Part shown: piece by piece, positions 25,874 to 34,729 of the stretch
Layout: each line of letters begins with the position of its first letter
Position numbering within the stretch: position 1 is the first letter of the stretch
DNA from: Mycobacterium pinniadriaticum
GTDB taxonomy: Bacteria; Actinomycetota; Actinomycetes; Mycobacteriales; Mycobacteriaceae
Assembly (NCBI RefSeq): GCF_026242045.1
Contig: NZ_JAPJDO010000008.1
Location: forward strand, 164,303-228,302
Direction: 5' to 3'
DNA length: 64,000 bases
Position numbers and translations under genes: made by a program
Notes under the pieces: generated by a model
The model's database searches: none
Seen by the model: only the letters and a program-made list of their open reading frames with translations
What the model was told of the DNA's origin: nothing

Positions 25874-26538
25874 TGGCGACCGTCTCGCCCACGGTTCGCG
25901 GCCGGCTGAAGAGACGGATCCGCCTGCTGGTGACGGCCACGATCGCCTACAACATCGTAGAGGCGGCGGTCGCTCTCACCGAGGGCGCACGGGTTTCCTC
26001 GGCGGCGCTGATCGGTTTTGGTCTGGACTCGCTGATCGAGGTGTCCTCCGCGGCCGCGATCGCCTGGCAGTTCGCGGCGAAAGACCCGGAGACGCGCGAG
26101 AAAGCAGCACTGCGGTTTGTCGCCTTCTCGTTTTTTGCGCTGGCAGTTTACGTAACCGTAGACGCGACCCTGGCGTTGATCGGACTGCAGGAACCTCGAC
26201 ATTCAGCGATTGGCATCGGACTCGCGGCCGTCAGCCTGGTGATCATGCCGATGCTGTCGCTGGCTCAGCGCCGCGCCGGCCGGGAACTCGGTTCAGTGTC
26301 GGCGGTGGCCGATTCCAAGCAGACCCTGCTGTGCACATACCTCTCGGCGGTTCTGCTGGCGGGGCTGTTGCTCAACACGCTGGCCGGGTGGTGGTGGGCC
26401 GACCCGATCGCCGCGCTGGCGATCGCCGGTGTGGCCGCACGGGAAGGTCTGCAAGCCTGGCGCGGCGACACCTGCTGCGCACCCGCCACCGTTGACGACT
26501 GCTGCCCGGGAGAGACACTGTGCCCACCATCGCACTGA
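25873..26538 (+). CDS. CDF-like cation efflux protein without the cytoplasmic domain
   Basis: 221 residues with about five to six membrane segments. IAYNIVEAAVALTEGARVSS and ALIGFGLDSLIEVSSAAAIA correspond to the first helices and the metal-site helix of cation diffusion facilitators; KQTLLCTYLSAVLLAGLLLN and WADPIAALAIAGVAAREG match the later ones. The usual C-terminal cytoplasmic domain is missing and replaced by a short Cys-rich tail (CCAPATVDDCC then ETLC). It is translationally coupled to the ArsR gene, so it probably exports the metal sensed by that repressor. Confidence 0.85.
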   Translation: MATVSPTVRGRLKRRIRLLVTATIAYNIVEAAVALTEGARVSSAALIGFGLDSLIEVSSAAAIAWQFAAKDPETREKAALRFVAFSFFALAVYVTVDATLALIGLQEPRHSAIGIGLAAVSLVIMPMLSLAQRRAGRELGSVSAVADSKQTLLCTYLSAVLLAGLLLNTLAGWWWADPIAALAIAGVAAREGLQAWRGDTCCAPATVDDCCPGETLCPPSH

Positions 26539-27125
26539 TACTGTTCGCCGTCTTCGCCGCACTCGGATTCGGCTGGCGCAGTTGGAAACAGCACCGCCGC
26601 ACGGGGTCGACCGGATTTCGCGGTATCAGCGGGCACCTGGGCTCGGTGGAATGGTTGGCCGGCGTGGGGTTCGTGGTGGCGCTGATCTGCGCAGTGGCCG
26701 CACCCGCCCTGCAGCTCGCCGGTGCCATCACTCCCCTTGCCGTCCTGGTCGCGCCGTGGATTCAGTTGACAGGCATCGCATTCGCGGTGTTCGGTACCGT
26801 GATGATGGTGTGGGCGCAGCTCGACATGGGCGACTCGTGGCGCATTGGGGTCGACGACAACGAGACGACGACGCTGGTTCGCACCGGTTTGTTCGGCCGG
26901 GTGCGCAATCCGATCTTCAGCGCGATGCTGCTGTTTGGACTCGGCCTGGCGCTAACCACCCCGAACATCGTGGCTGTCATTGCCTTTGCACTGCTGGTCG
27001 GGTCGATCGAGGTGCAGGTCCGGCTGGTAGAAGAGCCGTACCTGCTGAGGGTGCACGGGCAGGCCTACCGGGACTACGTCGAAACGGTAGGTCGTTTCGT
27101 TCCCGGCGTCGGCGAGCGCTGCTGA
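26520..27125 (+). CDS. Isoprenylcysteine carboxyl methyltransferase family membrane protein
   Basis: 201 residues from GTG 26520, overlapping the transporter gene by 19 bp. Four to five membrane helices precede the family core LVRTGLFGRVRNPIFSAMLL and VEEPYLLRVHGQAYRDYVET, which bind SAM at the membrane face (ICMT/PEMT fold). Rv2437 occupies this place in M. tuberculosis. The bacterial substrate is unknown. Co-transcription with a metal sensor and exporter is seen in several actinobacteria, but its role there is unclear. Confidence 0.82.
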   Translation: MPTIALILFAVFAALGFGWRSWKQHRRTGSTGFRGISGHLGSVEWLAGVGFVVALICAVAAPALQLAGAITPLAVLVAPWIQLTGIAFAVFGTVMMVWAQLDMGDSWRIGVDDNETTTLVRTGLFGRVRNPIFSAMLLFGLGLALTTPNIVAVIAFALLVGSIEVQVRLVEEPYLLRVHGQAYRDYVETVGRFVPGVGERC

Positions 27126-29168
27126 TCAATCCTCGGGGATCTCGCGCTCGATCTCGGCCAGCCAGATCCGCGCCGACATATCCGACGGCGCCCGCCAGTC
27201 GCCACGCGGCGACAACGAGCCGCCGTGGGACACCTTGGGTCCGTTCGGCAGTGCCGAACGCTTGAATTGGCTGAACGAGTAGTACCGCTGCGCGAAGACT
27301 TGCAGCCAGTGCCGGATCTCCTTGAGCGAGTATGCGGGTCGCTTACCTTCCGGGAATCCCGTTGGCCAGCTTCCGCTGTCGGGATCACTCCAGGCGTGCC
27401 AGGCCAGAAACGCGATCTTGGACGGCCGGAAGCCGTGCCGCAATACCTGGAACAGCGAGAAGTCCTGCAGCGAGTACGGACCCACCTTGGCTTCGCTGCT
27501 CTGGATCTCTTCGTCCTCGCCGGTGGGCACCAGCTCGGGCGTGATTTCGGTGTCGAGCACCGACTGCAGGATCTCGCCGACCTCATCCTCGAACTGCCCA
27601 GAGGAGATGACCCACCGAATCAGGTGCTGGATCAAGGTTTTCGGCACGCCCGCGTTGACATTGTAGTGTGACATCTGATCACCGACCCCGTAGGTGGACC
27701 AGCCCAGAGCGAGTTCGGACAGGTCACCCGTGCCGAGCACGATGCCGCCACGCTGATTGGCCAGCCGGAACAGATAGTCGGTGCGCAGACCCGCCTGCAC
27801 GTTCTCGAACGTGACGTCGTAGACCTGTTCACCTCGGGAGAACGGATGACCGATCTCGGTCAGCATCAGTGCCGCGGTGTCCTTGATATCGATTTCGGCG
27901 AATGTGACGCCCAGAGCGCGTGACAGCTTGATCGCATTGTTCTTGGTGCGCTCGCCGGTGGCGAAACCCGGCAGCGTGAACGCGAGAATGTCGCTGCGCG
28001 GCCGGCCTTCCCGGTCCATGGCGTGCGCCGCCACGATCAGCGCGTGGGTGGAGTCCAGCCCACCGGAGACGCCGATCACGACCTTGGGGTAGTTCAGCGC
28101 GCGCAACCGCTGCTCGAGGCCGGCAACCTGGATGTTGTACCCCTCGTAGCAGTCCTGCTCCAGCCGAAGGGGATCGCTCGGCACGAACGGAAAGCGTTCC
28201 ACCTCCCGCATCAGGCCGATGTCTCCGCTGGGGGCATCGAGCTGGAAACCGATGCGCCGGAACGACTTCAAACTGTCCCGATGGTGACGCCGGTTGTCGT
28301 CGAAGGTGCCCATCCGCAGCCGCTCGGCGCGCAGCAGGTCGAGATCGACGTCGGCGACCGAGCGGCGCTCCCCGATCGGGAAGCGTTCGGATTCGGCCAG
28401 CAGCCTGCCATTCTCGTAGATCATCGTCTGACCGTCCCAGGCCAGATCGGTGCTGGATTCGCCTTCCCCGGCGGCCGCGTAAAGATAGGCCGCCAGGCAG
28501 CGCGCCGAGGCCGAGCGGGCCAGCAGCTTGCGGTCTTCGGCCCGGCCTATGGTGATCGGGCTGCCGGAGAGGTTGGCCAGCACCGTCGCACCCGCCAGCG
28601 CGGCCTGCGCACTCGGCGGCACCGGCACGAACATGTCCTCGCAGATCTCGACGTGCAGCACCAGCCCGGACACGTCGTCGGCGGCGAACAGCAGATCCGG
28701 ACCGAATGGCACCTCGGCTCCGCCGATGCGAATCATGCCGTGCACATCATCACCGGCGGCGACCTGACGCCGCTCGTAGAACTCGCGGTAGGTGGGCAGG
28801 TAGGACTTCGGCGCCACCCCGAGCACCGCGCCGCGGTGAATCACCACCGCGGTGTTGTAGATGCGGTGCAGGTAACGCAGCGGCGCACCCACCACCAGTA
28901 CGGGGAACAGATCGGCCGACCTGGCGACGATGTCCAGCAGGGCGTCCTCGACGGCGTCGAGCAGCGAATCCTGCAACAGAATGTCCTCGAGGGAGTAACC
29001 CGACAGGGTGAGCTCGGGAAACACCGCCACCGCGACGCTGTCGTCGTGGCAGGCGCGCGCGATCCGCAGCACCGACTCGGCGTTGGCGGCGGGGTCCGCC
29101 AGCACCGTGCGGTGGGTGCAGGCGGCCAACCGCACGAAGCCGTGCCGGTAGGCGGAGTAGAAATCCAT
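27126..29168 (-). CDS. nadE: Glutamine-dependent NAD+ synthetase
   Basis: 680 residues in two domains. The N-terminal nitrilase-type glutaminase has Glu in VAVFPELTLSGYSLEDILLQ, Lys in APKSYLPTYREFYERR and Cys in HVEICEDMFVPVPP. The C-terminal synthetase has the PP-loop GVSGGLDSTHALIVAAHAMD near residue 365. It converts deamido-NAD to NAD using glutamine, completing the pathway that includes nadD. Full length for the Rv2438c type. It converges with the methyltransferase gene, stops adjacent (27125/27126). Confidence 0.96.
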   Translation of the reverse strand: MDFYSAYRHGFVRLAACTHRTVLADPAANAESVLRIARACHDDSVAVAVFPELTLSGYSLEDILLQDSLLDAVEDALLDIVARSADLFPVLVVGAPLRYLHRIYNTAVVIHRGAVLGVAPKSYLPTYREFYERRQVAAGDDVHGMIRIGGAEVPFGPDLLFAADDVSGLVLHVEICEDMFVPVPPSAQAALAGATVLANLSGSPITIGRAEDRKLLARSASARCLAAYLYAAAGEGESSTDLAWDGQTMIYENGRLLAESERFPIGERRSVADVDLDLLRAERLRMGTFDDNRRHHRDSLKSFRRIGFQLDAPSGDIGLMREVERFPFVPSDPLRLEQDCYEGYNIQVAGLEQRLRALNYPKVVIGVSGGLDSTHALIVAAHAMDREGRPRSDILAFTLPGFATGERTKNNAIKLSRALGVTFAEIDIKDTAALMLTEIGHPFSRGEQVYDVTFENVQAGLRTDYLFRLANQRGGIVLGTGDLSELALGWSTYGVGDQMSHYNVNAGVPKTLIQHLIRWVISSGQFEDEVGEILQSVLDTEITPELVPTGEDEEIQSSEAKVGPYSLQDFSLFQVLRHGFRPSKIAFLAWHAWSDPDSGSWPTGFPEGKRPAYSLKEIRHWLQVFAQRYYSFSQFKRSALPNGPKVSHGGSLSPRGDWRAPSDMSARIWLAEIEREIPED

Positions 29169-29248
29169 GCCCCATTGTTGCTCGCCGCCCCTGGTGCCGA
29201 AACGGGAACCCGCTCTTCAGGCATCTTCCTTGCCTGCGATCGACGTGG

Positions 29249-29264
29249 CGTGACCTGCATCACA
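29249..29264. promoter_or_regulatory. CRP-like palindrome upstream of nadE
   Basis: CGTGACCTGCATCACA matches the CRP/Cmr half-site pattern TGTGA-N6-TCACA at all but one conserved position. It is centred about 88 bp upstream of nadE and about 176 bp upstream of the divergent 88-residue protein gene. Otherwise the 264-bp divergent gap (29169-29432) shows no gene. Confidence 0.4.
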
Positions 29265-29432
29265 TCAGCGGGATCGAGTGGTGCGCGTTACCACTGTGGT
29301 TGTGGCTCAAGGCTTTTGCGTGTCGCATGGGCAGCTTCCGAGTAGGCTCTACGCGTTCCTTCACGTGGTCACGGTCGTAGGTTTCTGGCATGAGGCCGAA
29401 CTTCGTCGGCCGACCAGATCGGGGGATCCACC

Positions 29433-29699
29433 ATGACATCCGTACACGCACCCGTGCATCAATCGCCGTCCCGCGTCGTCGACACCCGTCCGACAGTGCT
29501 GATCACCGAGCACGAGGTGAAGCTGTTGACGGCAGCGGCCATCGCGGCACCGGTGCCGGACCAGCCCGGGCTGCTGTCGCGGTGGATCGCGAACCACCGG
29601 GCGGCACGCGACGCTCGACGGCGTCGCCAGCGGTACTCGCCGGCGCACTACGACTTCCTGGAGCACTCGGCGATGGCCCGGGCGATGGAGAGGCTGTGA
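29433..29699 (+). CDS. Small conserved-looking protein of unknown function (88 aa)
   Basis: This 88-residue soluble protein has a central helix-forming stretch (ITEHEVKLLTAAAIAAPVPD) and a very basic segment (ANHRAARDARRRRQRYSPAH), with no signal peptide or membrane helix. A GGGGGAT ribosome binding site precedes the ATG. The basic segment might bind nucleic acid, but nothing else supports that. I do not recognise the family. Confidence 0.65.
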   Translation: MTSVHAPVHQSPSRVVDTRPTVLITEHEVKLLTAAAIAAPVPDQPGLLSRWIANHRAARDARRRRQRYSPAHYDFLEHSAMARAMERL

Positions 29700-29774
29700 A
29701 CGCCGTAACGCGGTAACGACCACGCACGTCCGCGCGATTACGTCCACAGCAGTTCACAACGGGTCGGAGGTAAC

Positions 29775-30359
29775 GTGCGACGTCGATGGAAGGCCGCCTG
29801 CGGCGCTCTGCTCCTGGCCGTCGCCACCATGTCGGGTGAACTCGTGCCCGCCGCCGCTCAAGCCGCCCCGGTACCAGCACCCGCCACCAAGGACTTCTCC
29901 AAACCGGCGATCGTCGTCCTGGGCTATGGCCTGCTGCCCGACGGCTCGATGCGGATGATCTTGCGCCGCCGCGTGCTGACCGGGTTGGCCGTCGCCCAGA
30001 TGTTCCCGCACTCGCCGATCATCGTCACCGGCGGCAACCCGCGGAACGGCGTGACCGAGGCCGCGCAGATGCGCCGCATGCTGTTGCTCCTCGGCTTTCC
30101 CGACAGCCGGATCATCGTGGAGGACAAGGCCAACAGCACGGTGCAGAATGCGCAGTTCTCGGTGCCGCTGGCCCAACAGGCCGGCACCTCGGGCATCATC
30201 CTGGTGACGTCGACAACTCATCAGGGGCGCGCCGACGGCGATTTCGTCGATGCCGGCGCCAACCTGCTGGCCACCGTGAGCTACCCGGACGGCAATCCGA
30301 CGGTCAACGTGACCCAGTTCGCCCACGACATTCTGAGCCCGTTCACCGACTTCGGCTGA
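29775..30359 (+). CDS. Exported YdcF/DUF218-family protein
   Basis: 194 residues from GTG 29775 with a good ribosome binding site (GGAGGTAAC). A signal peptide (ACGALLLAVATMSGELVPAA) is followed by the DUF218 core: AIVVLGYGLLPDGSMRMILR, PIIVTGGNPRNGVTEAAQMR, and RIIVEDKANSTVQNAQFSVP. Related proteins (SanA, ElyC, YdcF) act in envelope integrity or polyprenyl-phosphate handling, with no firmly established reaction. Confidence 0.85.
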   Translation: MRRRWKAACGALLLAVATMSGELVPAAAQAAPVPAPATKDFSKPAIVVLGYGLLPDGSMRMILRRRVLTGLAVAQMFPHSPIIVTGGNPRNGVTEAAQMRRMLLLLGFPDSRIIVEDKANSTVQNAQFSVPLAQQAGTSGIILVTSTTHQGRADGDFVDAGANLLATVSYPDGNPTVNVTQFAHDILSPFTDFG

Positions 30360-30371
30360 CGTTCGGCCCAC

Positions 30372-30377
30372 TACTCT
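30372..30377 (+). promoter_or_regulatory. Candidate -10 box of the sirtuin gene (leaderless)
   Basis: TACTCT lies 7 bases before the GTG at 30385, fitting the TANNNT consensus and a leaderless start. Confidence 0.45.
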
Positions 30378-30384
30378 GGACGGT

Positions 30385-31221
30385 GTGGAGAGCCCCGAAC
30401 TCGTCAGCCTGTTGGCGGGCCGGCGCGTTGTGGTACTCACCGGCGCCGGGATTTCCACCGACTCGGGCATTCCCGACTACCGCGGCCCGGACTCACCGCC
30501 GGCCAACCCCATGACAATCCGCCAGTTCACCTCGAGTCGCACATTTCGGCAGCGCTACTGGGCCCGCAACCACCTCGGCTGGCGGCATATGGCCCACACC
30601 CTGCCCAACGCCGGACATCGAGCGCTGGCCGACCTGGAACAGGCCGGCGTGGTCACCGGCGTCATCACCCAGAACGTCGATCTACTGCACACCAAGGCCG
30701 GCAGCCGACGTGTCATCAATCTGCACGGCACCTATGCGCAAGTGGTGTGCCTGGACTGCGGGTACACGATGTCGCGTGCGGCGCTGGCCGACGAATTCGA
30801 AGCGGCCAATCCCGGATTCGCCGAGCGCGCCGAGAGAATCGGCGGCATCGCCGTGGCGCCCGACGCCGACGCCGTCGTCACCGACACCGAATCCTTCCGA
30901 TTCATCGACTGCCCGTCGTGCGCCGGGATGCTCAAACCCGACATCGTCTACTTTGGCGAGAGTGTCCGCAAAGACATTGTCGCGCAAGCGTATTCATTGG
31001 TCGATGAGGCAGACGCCCTGCTGGTGGCGGGCTCGTCGCTGACGGTGTTCTCCGGATATCGGTTCGTGCGGCACGCCTCCGCGACGGGTATGCCGATCGC
31101 GATCGTCAACCGCGGACCGACCCGCGGAGACGACCTCGCGACGGTCAAGGTGGACAGCGGGTGTTCACCGATGCTGGCGCTGCTGGCCGACGAACTGTCG
31201 GGTCTCACGCCGGCGAGTTAA
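30385..31221 (+). CDS. Sir2-family NAD-dependent protein deacylase
   Basis: 278 residues. Sirtuin motifs appear in order: [20 protein letters not shown] (NAD binding), [20 protein letters not shown] with the catalytic His in INLHGTYAQ, a zinc module with CLDCGY and [14 protein letters not shown], and [16 protein letters not shown]. It removes acyl groups from lysine using NAD. It begins at a GTG directly after a -10 box. The stop overlaps the proB stop tail to tail by 4 bp (TTAA). Confidence 0.92.
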   Translation: MESPELVSLLAGRRVVVLTGAGISTDSGIPDYRGPDSPPANPMTIRQFTSSRTFRQRYWARNHLGWRHMAHTLPNAGHRALADLEQAGVVTGVITQNVDLLHTKAGSRRVINLHGTYAQVVCLDCGYTMSRAALADEFEAANPGFAERAERIGGIAVAPDADAVVTDTESFRFIDCPSCAGMLKPDIVYFGESVRKDIVAQAYSLVDEADALLVAGSSLTVFSGYRFVRHASATGMPIAIVNRGPTRGDDLATVKVDSGCSPMLALLADELSGLTPAS

Positions 31222-32318
31222 ACGGCCACCAGATCGTCGGCATGCACGGCGGGACGGCGCATCTCGGCAGGTAGCTCCGGGGTCGACCGGCCGATCATGC
31301 CCGTCAACTCGGCGGCGTCGTAGGCCACCACCCCGCGGGCGACCATTTCCCCGTCCACGTCGCGCAACTCGACGACGTCGCCGCCGAAGAACCGGCCCGT
31401 GACCGCGGTGATGCCGGCAGCCAGCAGCGAGCGCCGCTGCTTGACCACCGCGCGCACCGCGCCAGCGTCCAGTGTCAGGGCACCGGCGGCCTCGGCGGCG
31501 TAGCGCACCCAGAACCGGCGCGCCGACATCCGGTCGGGACGTGGCGCGAACACCGTACCCACCGATGCGTCGGTCAGCGCTGCACCGGCGTCGGCCGCCG
31601 CGGCCAGCAGCACCGGAACCCCGGCGTCGGCGGCCAGCAGTGCCGACGACAGCTTGGAACGCATCCCGCCGGTGCCCAGCCGGCTGCCCTGCCCGGCCAC
31701 CACGCCGTCGAGGTCGTCCGGTCCGGCCACCTCTGGGATGAATCGGGCGTCCCCTTTGCGCGGGTCCGCGTCGTAGAGCCCGTCGATGTCGGAAAGCAGA
31801 ATCAGCGCGTCCGCGCCGACCAGGTGGGCCACCAGCGCCGATAACCGGTCGTTGTCGCCGAACCGGATCTCGTTGGTGGCCACGGTGTCGTTCTCGTTGA
31901 CGATCGCCACGGCATGCAGCGCGCGCAGTCGGTTCAGGGTGCGCTGGGCGTTGGTGTGCTGCACACGCATGGAGATGTCGTGCGCGGTCAACAGGACCTG
32001 ACCGACGGTGCGGTCGTAGCGGGCGAACGCCGCGCTCCAGGCGTTGACCAAGGCCACCTGCCCGACGCTGGCCGCGGCCTGCTTGGTCGCCAGATCGGTC
32101 GGCCGCCGGTTGAGACCCAGTGGCTCGATGCCCGCCGCGATCGCACCCGAGGACACGATCACGACGTCGGCCCCCGCCTCCATCCGAGCCTCGATCGCGT
32201 CGACGAGCTGAGCCAGCCGGCCCGCGTCGAACAGGCCCGACTTCGTGGTGAGCGCGGTGGTGCCGATCTTCACGACGACACTGCGCGCGGTGCGGACGGC
32301 GTCGCGGTATTCGCTCAC
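31218..32318 (-). CDS. proB: Glutamate 5-kinase
   Basis: 366 residues from GTG 32318. The amino acid kinase domain shows [56 protein letters not shown] and the GTGGMRSKL loop; a C-terminal PUA domain runs from about residue 275. It carries out the first step of proline synthesis and pairs with proA at 22469. The start codon lies inside the first copy of a 65-bp tandem repeat that separates it from obg. Confidence 0.95.
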   Translation of the reverse strand: MSEYRDAVRTARSVVVKIGTTALTTKSGLFDAGRLAQLVDAIEARMEAGADVVIVSSGAIAAGIEPLGLNRRPTDLATKQAAASVGQVALVNAWSAAFARYDRTVGQVLLTAHDISMRVQHTNAQRTLNRLRALHAVAIVNENDTVATNEIRFGDNDRLSALVAHLVGADALILLSDIDGLYDADPRKGDARFIPEVAGPDDLDGVVAGQGSRLGTGGMRSKLSSALLAADAGVPVLLAAAADAGAALTDASVGTVFAPRPDRMSARRFWVRYAAEAAGALTLDAGAVRAVVKQRRSLLAAGITAVTGRFFGGDVVELRDVDGEMVARGVVAYDAAELTGMIGRSTPELPAEMRRPAVHADDLVAV

Positions 32319-32449
32319 GCGACGCCCTCGCAGGCTCGGTGGTCGCGTGCCACCTGTTGGTTCGCTCCGCAAGCCTCGCTCACGCGACGCCCTCGCAGGC
32401 TCGGTGGTCGCGTGCCACCTGTTGGTTCGCTCCGCAAGCCTCACTCACG
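32311..32449. repeat. 65-bp tandem repeat at the obg/proB junction
   Basis: Two identical 65-bp units (32311-32375 and 32376-32440) start with TCGCTCACGCGACGCC. A degenerate third copy begins at 32441 and runs into the obg 3' end (17 of the first 20 bases match). Each unit carries a GTGAGYGA on the minus strand, so the proB start and the obg stop both fall in repeat-unit edges. The element resembles mycobacterial MIRU units inserted between coupled genes. A 65-bp period shifts the reading frame between copies. Confidence 0.9.
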
Positions 32450-33893
32450 CGTCGTCCTCGTGCTCGCGGCGCAGGCGACGGGCTTCCTTGCGCTCGGCCG
32501 CGCCGATCCGGTCGTTCTGCTCCAACCGGGCATCGGTGCCACGTCCGGTCGGTGTCACGTCGACACCGGCCGGCGTCTGCGGCTCCCAGTCGAAGGTCAT
32601 ATCGCCGATGGTGACCGCGCAGCCGGGCTTGGCGCCCAGCCGCAGCAGTTGGTCCTCCACCCCGAGCCGGGCCAGCCGGTCACCGAGGTAGCCGACAGCC
32701 TCGTCGTTGTCGAAATTCGTCTGGGCGATCCAGCGTTCCGGCCGTACACCACGCACGACGAAGCCGCCGGGATGGTCGTGGTCGGGCTCGACGGTGAACC
32801 CGGTCTGGTCGACCGGAACAGGCCGGATCACCGGGCGGCGCGGCGCCACCTCCGGCTGGGCTGCCTGATATGCCGCCACCATGTCCCACAGCGCAAACGT
32901 CAGCTCCCGCAAGCCTTCCCGGCTCACGGTCGACACCTCGAAAACCGGCCAGCCGCGTGCCTCGATATCGGCACGCACAAAGTCAGCCAGCTCCCTGGCC
33001 TCGGGGACGTCGATCTTGTTCAGCACCACTGCACGCGGGCGGTCAGCCAGGTCACCTAACGTCGAATCACCTTGCAGCGTGGGACGATACGCGGCCAGCT
33101 CGGCCTCGAGCGCATCGATATCGGACACCGGGTCGCGGCCCGGTTCCAAGGTGGCGCAATCGACCACATGCACCAGCAGCGCGCAGCGTTCGATGTGGCG
33201 CAGGAAGTCCAGACCGAGCCCGCGACCTTCTGAGGCACCAGGGATCAACCCGGGCACGTCGGCGACGGTGAAGGTGTGATCCCCCGCCGAGACGACACCG
33301 AGATTGGGCACCAGCGTGGTGAACGGGTAGTCCGCGATCTTGGGTTTGGCCGCCGAGATCGTCGACACCAGAGAGGATTTGCCTGCCGACGGGAACCCGA
33401 TCAGCCCGACATCGGCGACGGTCTTGAGTTCCAGGGTGAGCTCGCGCTCCGCCCCCTTCTCGCCGAGCAGTGCGAAACCAGGGGCCTTGCGGGCCCGGGA
33501 CGCCAGCGCGGCATTGCCAAGCCCGCCGCGGCCACCCTCGGCGGCCACGAACCGGGTTCCGGCACCGACCAGATCTGCAAGCAGACGACCGTTCCCGTCG
33601 AGCACGACGGTGCCGTCGGGCACCTTCACCTCGAGATCGGCGCCGTTGGCCCCTTCGCGGTTGCTGCCCATCCCCTGCTTGCCGGACGGTGCGGCGACAT
33701 GCGGGTGGAAGTGGAAGTCGAGCAGGGTGTGCACCTGAGGATCGACGACGAGGATGACGCTGCCCCCTCGCCCGCCGTTGCCACCGTCGGGCCCGCCGAG
33801 GGGCTTGAACTTCTCCCGGTGGACCGAGGCGCAACCGTTCCCACCGTTGCCCGCGCGGGTGTGAATGACCACGCGGTCGACGAAACGGGGCAT
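32445..33893 (-). CDS. obg: Obg/CgtA GTPase
   Basis: 482 residues. The N-terminal glycine-rich Obg fold has [10 protein letters not shown] and [20 protein letters not shown]. The GTPase domain has G1 [13 protein letters not shown] near residue 168, G3 [12 protein letters not shown] and G4 VLNKIDV. The C-terminal Obg domain ([17 protein letters not shown]) and a charged tail follow. Obg helps 50S ribosome assembly and responds to ppGpp. It lies downstream of rplU-rpmA, as in most bacteria, separated by a 21-bp-stem hairpin. Confidence 0.97.
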   Translation of the reverse strand: MPRFVDRVVIHTRAGNGGNGCASVHREKFKPLGGPDGGNGGRGGSVILVVDPQVHTLLDFHFHPHVAAPSGKQGMGSNREGANGADLEVKVPDGTVVLDGNGRLLADLVGAGTRFVAAEGGRGGLGNAALASRARKAPGFALLGEKGAERELTLELKTVADVGLIGFPSAGKSSLVSTISAAKPKIADYPFTTLVPNLGVVSAGDHTFTVADVPGLIPGASEGRGLGLDFLRHIERCALLVHVVDCATLEPGRDPVSDIDALEAELAAYRPTLQGDSTLGDLADRPRAVVLNKIDVPEARELADFVRADIEARGWPVFEVSTVSREGLRELTFALWDMVAAYQAAQPEVAPRRPVIRPVPVDQTGFTVEPDHDHPGGFVVRGVRPERWIAQTNFDNDEAVGYLGDRLARLGVEDQLLRLGAKPGCAVTIGDMTFDWEPQTPAGVDVTPTGRGTDARLEQNDRIGAAERKEARRLRREHEDDA

Positions 33894-33913
33894 CGGAGAG
33901 TCCTTTCAACCGC

Positions 33914-33969
33914 CGAGTGTGAAACTGGTGCGAGAAATCGGCCTCAACCTCGCAGTGGTTTCACACTCG
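33914..33969. repeat. Long hairpin between rpmA and obg
   Basis: CGAGTGTGAAACTGGTGCGAG (33914-33934) pairs with 33949-33969 over 21 bp with two mismatches, and a 14-base loop. It fills most of the 86-bp gap between two genes on the same strand, so it could act as an attenuator or RNA processing site that lowers obg relative to L27, or be a dispersed palindromic repeat. Confidence 0.75.
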
Positions 33970-33979
33970 CGAGAGAGAC

Positions 33980-34243
33980 CTACTCCGGTCGCGCGACGCG
34001 AACGATGTTGACGGTCTTGCGGCCACGCTTGACACCGAACTCCACGGCGCCGGGCGCCTTGGCGAACAGGGTGTCGTCACCGCCGCGACCAACGTTCACG
34101 CCGGGGTGGAAGTGAGTGCCGCGCTGGCGGACGAGGATCTCGCCGGCCTTGACGATCTGGCCGCCGAACCGCTTGACGCCGAGACGCTGGGCGTTGGATT
34201 CGCGACCGTTGCGTGAGCTGGAAGCGCCCTTCTTATGTGCCAT
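33980..34243 (-). CDS. rpmA: 50S ribosomal protein L27
   Basis: 87 residues beginning [20 protein letters not shown], the L27 N-terminus that reaches the peptidyl transferase centre. [20 protein letters not shown] and [20 protein letters not shown] are also present. No N-terminal extension of the Firmicutes type is seen. It is 18 bp downstream of rplU in the usual rplU-rpmA-obg order. Confidence 0.98.
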   Translation of the reverse strand: MAHKKGASSSRNGRESNAQRLGVKRFGGQIVKAGEILVRQRGTHFHPGVNVGRGGDDTLFAKAPGAVEFGVKRGRKTVNIVRVARPE

Positions 34244-34261
34244 GTCAGTTCGCTCCCTCGA

Positions 34262-34573
34262 CTACTTGATTCCGGTGACCTTGAGCACCGTCAGCGGCTG
34301 ACGGTGACCCTGCCGCTTGTGGTAGCCGGTCTTGTTCTTGAACTTGTGGATGCGGATCTTCGGGCCCTTGGTGTGCTCGAGCACCTCACCGGTGACCGCG
34401 ACCTTCTCCAGGGCCTTGGCGTCGCTGGTGACCTTGGCTCCGTCGACCACCAGGGCGACGGGCAGGGAAACGGAGCCGCCGGCCTCGACCTCGAGCTTCT
34501 CGACCTTGACTATGTCTCCAACGGCGACCTTGTACTGCTTGCCGCCGGTCTTGACGATTGCGTACGTCGCCAT
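34262..34573 (-). CDS. rplU: 50S ribosomal protein L21
   Basis: 103 residues from ATG 34573 ([20 protein letters not shown]), with an AGAGGAAAC ribosome binding site. The C-terminal L21 motif [20 protein letters not shown] is present. Upstream, 34574-34729 is a 156-bp gap after the rne stop; it must carry the promoter of the ribosomal unit, but I see no clear -10/-35 pair and no other feature. Confidence 0.97.
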   Translation of the reverse strand: MATYAIVKTGGKQYKVAVGDIVKVEKLEVEAGGSVSLPVALVVDGAKVTSDAKALEKVAVTGEVLEHTKGPKIRIHKFKNKTGYHKRQGHRQPLTVLKVTGIK

Positions 34574-34729
34574 CGTTTCCTCTGCCTTGCTCTGCGGGCG
34601 CGCGCTAACCGAAGCTGCGTGCGCGGGTCTGGGGGTGCGGGATCTTGAGCCCGCTGCCACCGGCGTCGGACGCCTGGCGACAACTGCTCAAGGTTACGTG
34701 ACCAGCACCGGGAGGGTCAAACCGCCACC

